Source: Myxococcales bacterium
GTDB lineage: Bacteria; Myxococcota; Bradymonadia; UBA7976; UBA1532
Length of the DNA: 5,684 nt
NCBI GenBank assembly: GCA_020430675.1
Contig: JAGQJJ010000309.1
Coordinates: 1-5,684 of the forward strand
Direction: 5' to 3'
Of this stretch, positions 1 through 4,752 are shown piece after piece (position 1 is the first letter of the stretch; every line of letters begins with the position of its first letter). The translations under genes and the position numbers were made by a program. Below the pieces are notes generated by a model. The model saw only the letters and a program-made list of their open reading frames with translations, was not told the DNA's origin and made no database searches.

Positions 1-763
1 GCACCGCGGCCGCCGTCGGGATGCCCCAGCCGGCGAAGAGCGCGCCCAGCGCGGCCTTGCGCCCCTGGGCCCGCAGCGCCTCCACCTTCACCCAGCTCGT
101 GCCGCCGCTGCCGCTCACGTCCACGGCCCGCACGCCCACGCTGGCGAGGCGGCGGACGACCTTCGGCGAGAGCCCGGTGCCGCACTCCTTCACGAGCACG
201 CGCCCGTCCAGCGCCTCGACGAGCGCGCCGATGGTGGCGTAACCACTGCGGAAGTCGTGATCGGCCTCGTCGCCAGGCTGGGCGAGCTCCTGGGCGGGGT
301 TGAGGTGCACGGCCAGGTAGTCGGCCTCGATGCGGGCCACCAGCTCGCGCACCACGCCCACGCCCAGATCCCGGACCTGGTTGACGCCCAGGTTGCCCAC
401 CAGCACGACCCCCGGGGCGGCGCTGCGCACCTGGAAGGTGGTCGCCGAGGCGGCGTCGCGGGTGATGACGCGCTGGCTGCCGACCCCGAAGGCGAGCCCC
501 AGATCGGCGCAGACGCGGGCGATCCCGGCGTTGATGTCACCGGCCTCGGGCGGCCCCCCGGTCATGCCGGTCACCATCACCGGCGCGGCGAGCGTATGGT
601 CGAGCAGGCAAGTGCGCAGGTCAAGCTCGCTCATGGCCAGCTCGGGCAGCGCGTCGTGCATCAACGCGACGTCTTCAAACAGCCCGAAGTGCACGCCGGG
701 GTGCACCTCGTCGGTGCTGCACAGCGCGATATGGTCGCGTTTTCTTTGGTGGATGTCGCTCAT
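1..763 (-). CDS. fni: Type 2 isopentenyl-diphosphate delta-isomerase (N-terminal 254 residues, cut by window edge)
   Basis: This FMN- and Mg-dependent cytoplasmic enzyme interconverts isopentenyl and dimethylallyl diphosphate, usually beside the mevalonate pathway. My translation from the ATG at 763-761 reads MSDIHQRKRDHIALC and stays open to the left edge. Family landmarks appear in order: RKxxH at residues 7-11, TGMTGG at 65-70 (FMN binding), GSQR at 95-98, NLG at 124-126, HLNPxQE at 153-159 (the Gln and the Mg-binding Glu of the family), VKECGTG at 191-197, SGSGGTSW at 217-224 and GWGIPT at 245-250. The family is usually about 330-360 residues, so roughly the last quarter lies outside. The start is backed by AGAAAGG seven bases upstream. 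It is divergent from the lipoprotein-reductase modules, so probably transcribed apart from them. No defect is seen in the visible part. The family assignment is firm; the symbol idi-2 would be equivalent. Confidence 0.93.
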   Translation of the reverse strand, partial: MSDIHQRKRDHIALCSTDEVHPGVHFGLFEDVALMHDALPELAMSELDLRTCLLDHTLAAPVMVTGMTGGPPEAGDINAGIARVCADLGLAFGVGSQRVITRDAASATTFQVRSAAPGVVLVGNLGVNQVRDLGVGVVRELVARIEADYLAVHLNPAQELAQPGDEADHDFRSGYATIGALVEALDGRVLVKECGTGLSPKVVRRLASVGVRAVDVSGSGGTSWVKVEALRAQGRKAALGALFAGWGIPTAAAV

Positions 764-770
764 CGCGGCG

Positions 771-777
771 CCTTTCT
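771..777 (-). promoter_or_regulatory. Ribosome binding site of fni
   Basis: On the minus strand the sequence AGAAAGG lies seven bases before the ATG at 763-761. It fixes the start of the isomerase, whose N-terminal RKxxH motif begins only seven residues later, as in known homologues. Confidence 0.7.
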
Positions 778-869
778 ACCACAGCCTCGGGTCGGCGTCG
801 CCGGTTCGATGCAGAAGGGGGCCGGGCGGTTGCCCGAAGCCCAAAAACGCTGGCCGGTTGCACGCGCCG

Positions 870-1043
870 GATTGCGGCGCCGGCGGCGGCGGCGGGCGCT
901 CCACCGACGCCGCCATGGACCCGCTCGACGTCGGGCCGACGGACACCGGCGCCGGGCACGGCGTCGCCCGCTGGCCCAACGCGGCGTGGACGCAGCGCAT
1001 CGATGCCACGCCGCTCGCGGCCGACTCCGCGGCCATCATCGCC
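870..1043 (+). pseudogene. Possible relic of the N-terminal part of a secreted protein
   Basis: In the plus frame shared with the downstream lipoprotein gene, this stretch reads as a Gly/Asp/Thr-rich linker starting DCGAGGGGG, followed from 972 by WPNAAWTQRIDATPLAADSA and then Ile-Ile-Ala. The W-N-x-x-W-x-x-(R)I-D-x-x-P-L-x-x-(D)S-x-x-I-I pattern resembles the segment after the signal peptide and linker in some secreted bacterial proteins. That resemblance is from memory and is not a search result. Codons here end almost wholly in G or C, as in real genes of this window. No signal peptide or ribosome binding site precedes it. The coding look ends at about 1043, exactly where similarity to the second module's leader begins. 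The frame stays open into the lipoprotein gene, so chance is a real alternative. Confidence 0.27.
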
Positions 1044-1069
1044 CTGACTCCGGGCCGGGCCCGCCGGGG

Positions 1070-1099
1070 TTGCCCCGCGGCCGCTTCCGCCCGTAAGCT
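1070..1099 (+). promoter_or_regulatory. Promoter-like leader elements of module 1
   Basis: TTGCCC (1070-1075) and TAAGCT (1094-1099) are separated by 18 bases. They resemble -35 and -10 hexamers weakly (about 4/6 and 3/6). The case rests on conservation: between the two module leaders the only long unchanged blocks are GGTTGCCCCGC and CCGTAAGCTC, which hold these hexamers, while the spacer between them has changed. A transcript from here would have a leader of roughly a dozen bases. Confidence 0.4.
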
Positions 1100-1118
1100 C
1101 CGGCTGATCGGAGGAGCG

Positions 1119-1598
1119 ATGCGTACCTTGACCCGCGCCCTTTTGGGCCTTCTGACCCTGGGTTGCCACGCCGCCGCCGGGCCCCAGGTCGGCTATACCT
1201 TCGATCGTGGCCTGAGCTACGGCTGGGAGGCGGGCGGCGGCCTCTTGTACCTCCACGGCAATCTCGGTCAGGTCTTTCGTCCCGCCAAGAGGGGCGCCGC
1301 CAGCGACGGCCGCGAATGGGTCGGCTACCTTGTCGCCGAGCCCTGGTACTACGCCGGCGCCACGCTGGGCGCGGCCTATGGGCAACACGACGGCGTCGGC
1401 TTTGCGGGCGGTCTTTGGGAAGCCTATGTCATCCCGCTGGCTGGCTTCGAGGATAAGCGCGAGTTCGACTTCGACTGCTTCGACGACACCTGCCGCCCGA
1501 CGCTTTCGCTGGCGGGCGGTGTGCGCTACCTCAACGGCGAATGGGAGCTCTACGCCACCCCCAAGGTGGGTTTCTTCCAGACCGTCGATTTCTTCTGA
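1119..1598 (+). CDS. Small Gly/aromatic-rich lipoprotein of unknown family, copy 1
   Basis: The product is a predicted exported lipoprotein of 159 residues from a family I do not recognise. The N-terminus (Arg2, Arg6, hydrophobic run 8-15, then LGC with Cys16) is a lipoprotein signal with a slightly atypical lipobox. The mature part has short stretches of alternating small and aromatic residues: GYTFDRGLSYGW at 25-36, YLVAEPWYY at 70-78, DGVGFAGGLWE at 91-101 and GGVRYLNG at 133-140. This suggests beta strands, possibly a small barrel. It ends in Phe-Phe, as many outer-membrane barrel proteins do. Residues 110-126 form an acidic insert with Cys120 and Cys125 that the second copy lacks. The start is set by GGAGGAG at 1110-1116 and by alignment with copy 2, although the frame is open far upstream. 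The decayed reductase follows 18 bases later. Export is likely; the function is unknown. Confidence 0.8.
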   Translation: MRTLTRALLGLLTLGCHAAAGPQVGYTFDRGLSYGWEAGGGLLYLHGNLGQVFRPAKRGAASDGREWVGYLVAEPWYYAGATLGAAYGQHDGVGFAGGLWEAYVIPLAGFEDKREFDFDCFDDTCRPTLSLAGGVRYLNGEWELYATPKVGFFQTVDFF

Positions 1599-1616
1599 TG
1601 GCACCAGGACACTGAC

Positions 1617-1817
1617 ATGAACGCCCGCGTCCGTGTCTTCATCGCCAGCTCGCTCGATGGCTTCATCGCCGGCCTCGGCGACGACTTGTCTTGGCGGCCC
1701 GGCGCCGAGGGCGACGCCACCGACGACGACCACGCCGACTGTGTTTTCATGGCGCAGATCGGCGCGCTGCTGAGACCGGCCGGCCGCCGCCGGTGCCCGG
1801 TGCTTGCGCATCCCTGA
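1617..1817 (+). pseudogene. Truncated RibD_C/DHFR-like reductase, copy 1
   Basis: The first 52 residues match the intact reductase at 2347-2886 in 42 positions, including RVFIASSLDGFIAGL and FMAQIGALL. The match breaks after codon 52 (1772). There the intact copy continues MGRRTYD, but this one reads RPAGRRRCPVLAHP and stops at 1815-1817. The tail PVLAHP loosely resembles PVLIASHRP of the intact protein (residues 73-81), so an internal deletion followed by truncation is possible. The remaining 66 residues lack most of the nucleotide-binding and C-terminal part of the roughly 180-residue fold, so an active enzyme is unlikely. A good ribosome binding site (AGGA at 1606-1609, seven bases before the ATG) survives, so the fragment could still be translated. 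Confidence 0.8.
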
Positions 1818-1834
1818 TTCGGTGCCCGCAAAGG

Positions 1835-1864
1835 TTGCCCCGCTGCCGTTTTCGTCCGTAAGCT
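1835..1864 (+). promoter_or_regulatory. Promoter-like leader elements of module 2
   Basis: TTGCCC (1835-1840) and TAAGCT (1859-1864) again stand 18 bases apart and at the same distance from the start codon as in module 1. Keeping these two blocks while the bases between them changed suggests that each module has its own promoter. The exact hexamers are an inference. Confidence 0.4.
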
Positions 1865-1873
1865 CGCGCCGAT

Positions 1874-1880
1874 GGGAGGA
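1874..1880 (+). promoter_or_regulatory. Ribosome binding site deciding the start of lipoprotein copy 2
   Basis: GGGAGGA sits three bases before the ATG at 1884-1886. An in-frame ATG at 1872 overlaps this site and would add four residues (MGGL) that copy 1 lacks, so the downstream ATG is preferred. Confidence 0.7.
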
Positions 1881-1883
1881 TTG

Positions 1884-2345
1884 ATGCGCGTCTTTGCCCT
1901 CGCCCTTTTGGCCTTTCTGATCCTCGGCTGTCACGCCGCCATCGGCCCGCAGATCGGCTACACCTTCGACCGAGGGGTGAGCTACGGTTGGGACATGGGC
2001 GGTGGCTGGGCGTACATTCGCGGCAATACCGCACAGGTCTATCGCCCGTCCAAGTCTGAGGCGGCCGTCAATGGCCTTGAGACAGTCGCCTACCTTGTCG
2101 CCGAGCCTTGGTATTATGTGGGCGGCACCCTGGGCGTGGCCGGCGGGCAATACGATGGCGTCGGCTTCGCCGGCGGGCTTTGGGAAGGCGCTGCCATCCC
2201 GATCGGCAGCGGCGACGACAGTGTTCCGATTGTTTCGCTCGCCGCCGGGGTGCGCTACCTGAACGGTGCAGTGGAGATCTATGCCACCCCCAAGTTCGGC
2301 ATCGCCCAGGCGATCCGTTTCGATTTCTCGACATCGGAAGAATGA
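1884..2345 (+). CDS. Small Gly/aromatic-rich lipoprotein of unknown family, copy 2
   Basis: This is a 153-residue paralogue of the protein at 1119-1598. It begins MRVFALALLAFLILGC, with a hydrophobic signal and lipobox ILGC (Cys16), followed by HAAIGPQIGYTFDRG. The conserved core segments are the same: YGWxxGGG at 34-41, YLVAEPWYY at 70-78, GQYDGVGFAGGLWE at 88-101, GVRYLNG at 122-128 and YATPKFG at 133-139. The alignment with copy 1 is ungapped to about residue 108. Copy 2 then lacks the acidic two-cysteine insert and has GSGDDS instead. Its C-terminus runs five residues beyond the last Phe (FSTSEE), unlike copy 1, which ends on Phe. The reductase start lies one base after the stop, so the two are surely one transcript and probably translationally coupled. 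The function is unknown; a beta-rich envelope lipoprotein is the best description. Confidence 0.85.
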   Translation: MRVFALALLAFLILGCHAAIGPQIGYTFDRGVSYGWDMGGGWAYIRGNTAQVYRPSKSEAAVNGLETVAYLVAEPWYYVGGTLGVAGGQYDGVGFAGGLWEGAAIPIGSGDDSVPIVSLAAGVRYLNGAVEIYATPKFGIAQAIRFDFSTSEE

Positions 2346-2346
2346 C

Positions 2347-2886
2347 ATGAGCGCCCGCATCCGTGTCTTCATCGCCAGCTCGCTCGATGGCTTCATCGCG
2401 GGCCTCGACGACGACCTGTCGTGGCTGCCCGGCGCCGAGGGCGACGCCGTGGAAGACGACCACGGCTACAGTGCTTTCATGGCCCAGATCGGCGCGTTGC
2501 TCATGGGTCGCCGCACCTACGATGTGGTGCGTGGCTTCGGCGGCGAGTGGCCCTACGACAAGCCGGTGCTCATCGCCAGCCATCGCCCCCTCGACGACGC
2601 CCCGCCGGCCGTGTGGCCGGTCAGCGGCTCGATCGAAGAGATCATCGCCGAGGCGCGCAAAGCCGCTGGTGATCGCGACGTCTACATCGACGGCGGCGTC
2701 CTCATCCGCGCCGCGCTCGACGCCGGGCTGATCGACGAAGCCATCGTGACCGTGATCCCCATCGTGCTCGGCGCGGGCGTGCCCCTCTTTGCCGGCGCCA
2801 CGCGCCGCCATCCGCTGCGCCTCATCGGCTCGCAAGCCTTCGGCAATGGCATGGTGCAGCTCACCTATCGGCCCGCGCCCGCTTGA
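2347..2886 (+). CDS. Dihydrofolate reductase family (RibD C-terminal-like) protein
   Basis: This is a soluble 179-residue protein of the RibD_C/DHFR-like superfamily, whose members are NAD(P)H-dependent reductases of often unknown substrate. Visible landmarks are RVFIASSLDGFIAG at 6-19 (the N-terminal strand and the SLDG motif), LLMGRRTYD at 51-59, PYDKPVLIASHRPL at 69-82, and DVYIDGGVLIRAALDAGLID at 111-130 followed by a hydrophobic strand and LGAGVPLF at 141-148. The length is normal for stand-alone members. The chosen ATG is one base after the lipoprotein stop and follows GGAAGA at 2336-2341. The open frame begins earlier, but only inside the lipoprotein gene. No signal peptide is seen, so it acts in the cytoplasm, an odd partner for an exported lipoprotein. 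The superfamily is firm; the substrate cannot be read from the sequence, and true folate reductase activity should not be assumed. Confidence 0.9.
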   Translation: MSARIRVFIASSLDGFIAGLDDDLSWLPGAEGDAVEDDHGYSAFMAQIGALLMGRRTYDVVRGFGGEWPYDKPVLIASHRPLDDAPPAVWPVSGSIEEIIAEARKAAGDRDVYIDGGVLIRAALDAGLIDEAIVTVIPIVLGAGVPLFAGATRRHPLRLIGSQAFGNGMVQLTYRPAPA

Positions 2887-2949
2887 TTCGGGGGCGCCGG
2901 TCGCGCGATTCTGCTGCGCGCGGGGTGCCGCCCGCGGATTGGAGCGCTG

Positions 2950-4752
2950 ATGAGGCGATGGATGACGCTCGCGCTGGGGCTGGCCCTGGCGGTCGCGGGC
3001 TGTGAAGAGGGGCCGCCGCCGGATGCTGCGCCGCCGGGGCAGCCTGCGGCGCGGGTGGACGCCGGCCCGCCGCCCGAGCAGAGGCCGCCGGAACAAATGC
3101 CGCGCGAGCAGATGCCGCCCGAGCAGCGGCCGCCGGACGAGATGCCGCCCGAGCAGATGCCGCCCGAGCAGAGGCCGCCCGAGGAGCTGCCGCCCGAGCG
3201 GCCGTTTGTGCCGGCGCCGCCGGTCATGGCGCGGCTCACGGCGCGGCAACATCGCAATACGCTTGAAGACTTGTTTGGCCCCGGCCTGCCGGCCACGCCG
3301 GTCGAGGCCGATACCAACCCGTTCTTGTTCCACTCCATCGGCGCCGCCACCACCGATGTCTCGGCGGGCGGCGTCGAGCAGTACGCGGCGGCGGCTTTTG
3401 CCGTGGCGGCGGCGGTCTTTCACGACCCCGAGCGGCTGGCGCGGGTGTTGCTTTGCCGACCGATCGCCGCGGCCGATGCCTGCACCCGCGACTTCATCGA
3501 GACGATGGGCCGCCGCGTCTTCCGCCGGCCGCTGGCCGAAGAAGAGGTCGAGCGTTGGCTGGGCGTCGCACGGGCGACCGGCGTCGGCGACGCGCTGTTC
3601 GGCGCCGAGAACGCGCTGGCCGGGCTGTTGCAGTCGCCGAGCTTCCTCTACCGCGTCGAAACCGGCGAGCCCGCGCCCGCGCCCGATGACCTCGATCGCC
3701 GCCGCTACACCCCCTATGAGATGGCCAGCCGCCTCGCGTTTCTGCTGACCGACAGCGCGCCCGATGAAGCGCTGCTCGACGCCGCCGAGCGCGGCGAGCT
3801 GCTCGACCCGACGACGCTCGCCGCCCAGGCAGACCGCCTGCTGGCGCTGCCCCGGGCCCGCGACGCGGTGCAGGACTTCTTCGCCCAGTACCTCCACCTT
3901 CCCCGCCTCGCCCCGGTGCAGCGCGACCCGGCGGTCTACCCCGGCTTCGACGCACAGCTGCTGTGGGCGATGGAGACCGAGGTCCGCCTGCTCGTCGACG
4001 ACCTCGTCTTCCGCCGCCACGGCGACCTGCGCGGCCTGTTCTCGGCGCCGCGGGCCTACGTCAACCGCGATCTGGCGGCGCTCTACGGCGTCGACGTGCC
4101 GGAGGCGACGCCGACCGCCTTCGTGCCCATCACGTTTGGCCCCGAGGTGCCCCGCGCCGGGGTGCTCGGGCTGGGCGCGTTTTTGACGATGAACGCGCAC
4201 CCGACCGAGACCTCGCCGACGCTGCGCGGCAAATATGTGCGCGAGCGGGTGCTCTGCCAGACCGTGCCGCCGCCGCCCGGCGACGTGGATCTCGACCTGA
4301 CGCCGACCGAAGACGACCCGCCGACGCTGCGCGAGCGCCTTGAGCAGCACCGCTCATCGCCCGCCTGCGCCGGCTGCCATGCGTTCATCGACCCGCCGGG
4401 CTTCCTGTTCGAGCACTTCGACTCGATCGGCCGCTATCGCACCGAGGTCGATGGCTTCCCGGTCGACGCGACCGGCGACTTTGATGGCACCCCGCTGCAT
4501 GACAGCGTCGATCTGGCCGCGATGCTGCGCCACGACGCCCGGGTGGGCCGCTGCATCGCGCAGCAGCTCTACCGCCATGCCACGAGCCGCCTCGATACGC
4601 TCGACGAGCAGGCGGTCATCGACGAGCTGGCCGACTCGATGGCCGAAGAGGGCTATACCTTCGACGGCCTGATGCGGGCGCTGGTGTTGAGCGAAGGCTT
4701 CCGCACGCTCTCGCCGCCCGACGAAACACCGCTGGCGATGGAGGAAGAGTGA
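2950..4752 (+). CDS. DUF1592-family lipoprotein with DUF1587/1595/1592/1588/1585 domains and a CxxCH motif
   Basis: This is a 600-residue predicted envelope lipoprotein of unknown biochemical role. The signal peptide ends in the lipobox VAGC (Cys18). A low-complexity Pro/Glu/Gln spacer covers residues 41-85. Domains by pattern are: DUF1587-like from about 93 (RLTARQHRNTLEDLFG), DUF1595 at about 165-235 (GRRVFRRPL, LLQSPSFLYRVETGE), DUF1592 at about 253-380 (YTPYEMASRLAFLLTDSAPD, YVNRDLAALYGV), DUF1588 at about 402-500 (RAGVLGLGAFLTMNAHPTET, CAGCHAFIDPPGF) and DUF1585 at about 518-587 (CIAQQLYRHATSRL, LVLSEGFR). CAGCH at 473-477 has the form of a c-type heme site and lies where this family usually carries it. 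GGAG at 2941-2944 supports the start. The next gene starts on the last base of this stop codon, the usual partner arrangement with DUF1552 proteins. It could be part of an electron-transfer or polymer-processing system; that is inference. Confidence 0.92.
   Translation: MRRWMTLALGLALAVAGCEEGPPPDAAPPGQPAARVDAGPPPEQRPPEQMPREQMPPEQRPPDEMPPEQMPPEQRPPEELPPERPFVPAPPVMARLTARQHRNTLEDLFGPGLPATPVEADTNPFLFHSIGAATTDVSAGGVEQYAAAAFAVAAAVFHDPERLARVLLCRPIAAADACTRDFIETMGRRVFRRPLAEEEVERWLGVARATGVGDALFGAENALAGLLQSPSFLYRVETGEPAPAPDDLDRRRYTPYEMASRLAFLLTDSAPDEALLDAAERGELLDPTTLAAQADRLLALPRARDAVQDFFAQYLHLPRLAPVQRDPAVYPGFDAQLLWAMETEVRLLVDDLVFRRHGDLRGLFSAPRAYVNRDLAALYGVDVPEATPTAFVPITFGPEVPRAGVLGLGAFLTMNAHPTETSPTLRGKYVRERVLCQTVPPPPGDVDLDLTPTEDDPPTLRERLEQHRSSPACAGCHAFIDPPGFLFEHFDSIGRYRTEVDGFPVDATGDFDGTPLHDSVDLAAMLRHDARVGRCIAQQLYRHATSRLDTLDEQAVIDELADSMAEEGYTFDGLMRALVLSEGFRTLSPPDETPLAMEEE
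3070..3204 (+). repeat. In-frame 15-base tandem repeat coding a Pro/Glu/Gln pentapeptide spacer
   Basis: Nine consecutive five-residue units run from residue 41 to 85: PPEQR, PPEQM, PREQM, PPEQR, PPDEM, PPEQM, PPEQR, PPEEL, PPERP. The DNA units are imperfect copies of ccgcccgagcagatg. The segment lies between the lipidated cysteine and the first domain, so it probably acts as an extended tether that lifts the domains off the membrane. Such repeats tend to vary in copy number between strains. Confidence 0.9.

Larger units (their letters stand above)
764..1118. other. Intergenic region between divergent fni and the first lipoprotein gene
   Basis: This stretch of about 355 bases holds no complete gene that I can support. 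Its left end carries the fni ribosome binding site. Its middle (about 870-1043) has a plus-strand stretch that looks like a protein fragment and is listed separately. Its right end (1042-1118) is the leader shared with the second module. A short hairpin (CGGGC 823-827, GCCCG 832-836, four-base loop) has no T tract on either strand downstream of it, so it is not called a terminator. No clear fni promoter could be picked out by eye. Confidence 0.6.
1042..1811 (+). repeat. Tandem duplication, unit 1 (leader, lipoprotein, decayed reductase)
   Basis: This is the first copy of a diverged direct duplication. Its leader at 1068-1118 aligns without gaps to 1833-1883, with 41 of 51 bases identical by my count. 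Its lipoprotein is about two thirds identical to the second copy over the first 106 residues. The first 52 codons of its reductase match the intact copy at 42 of 52 residues. Both units begin near a shared CCCTGAYTC (1042-1050 and 1812-1820). Unit 1 is about 300 bases shorter because its reductase lost most of its length. Divergence is too high for a recent event. Confidence 0.85.
1812..2886 (+). repeat. Tandem duplication, unit 2 (leader, lipoprotein, intact reductase)
   Basis: This second copy keeps both genes complete. It directly follows unit 1, with the stop codon of the decayed reductase lying in the shared CCCTGATTC at the junction. A similar TTGATTCGG overlaps the end of the intact reductase (2883-2891). 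The module may therefore have been copied between short TGATTC-like sites, but an eight-base match in DNA of this composition is weak support. Confidence 0.82.

Noticed and set aside
776..1039. Minus-strand 87-codon frame just upstream of fni
   Set aside because: A GGAG lies near its ATG, but the product is low in complexity and the opposite strand reads more like protein. There is no support for a real gene.
257..1096. Plus-strand open frame of 279 codons opposite fni
   Set aside because: It overlaps the well-supported isomerase gene on the other strand and turns into low-complexity Arg-rich sequence. It is a shadow.
1330..1620. Overlapping plus-strand frames inside lipoprotein copy 1 (and the similar ones at 2002-2262 and 2108-2350 in copy 2)
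   Set aside because: They are Arg/Ser/Pro-rich out-of-frame readings of the lipoprotein genes without motifs or start signals.
1872..1883. Alternative start of lipoprotein copy 2 at the upstream ATG
   Set aside because: That ATG overlaps the ribosome binding site, and the added MGGL has no counterpart in copy 1, while the ATG at 1884 aligns exactly with the copy 1 start.
675..2396. Long minus-strand open frame of 573 codons across both lipoprotein-reductase modules
   Set aside because: It lies antisense to two intact genes and a third recognisable one. Its composition is Arg/Gly/Ala-rich, with repeats that only mirror the duplication. It has no family motif or convincing ribosome binding site.
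2902..2922. Hairpin between the reductase and the DUF1592 gene (CGCGCG arms, nine-base loop) as a terminator
   Set aside because: The arms are short and self-complementary, no T tract follows, and such pairings are common by chance in DNA this rich in CG.
2068..4350. Very long minus-strand open frame of 760 codons
   Set aside because: It is antisense to the second reductase and the DUF1592 gene, both supported by clear family motifs. Repeats such as RRPLLGRHLL arise from the 15-base repeat read backwards. Long antisense frames are expected at this GC content.
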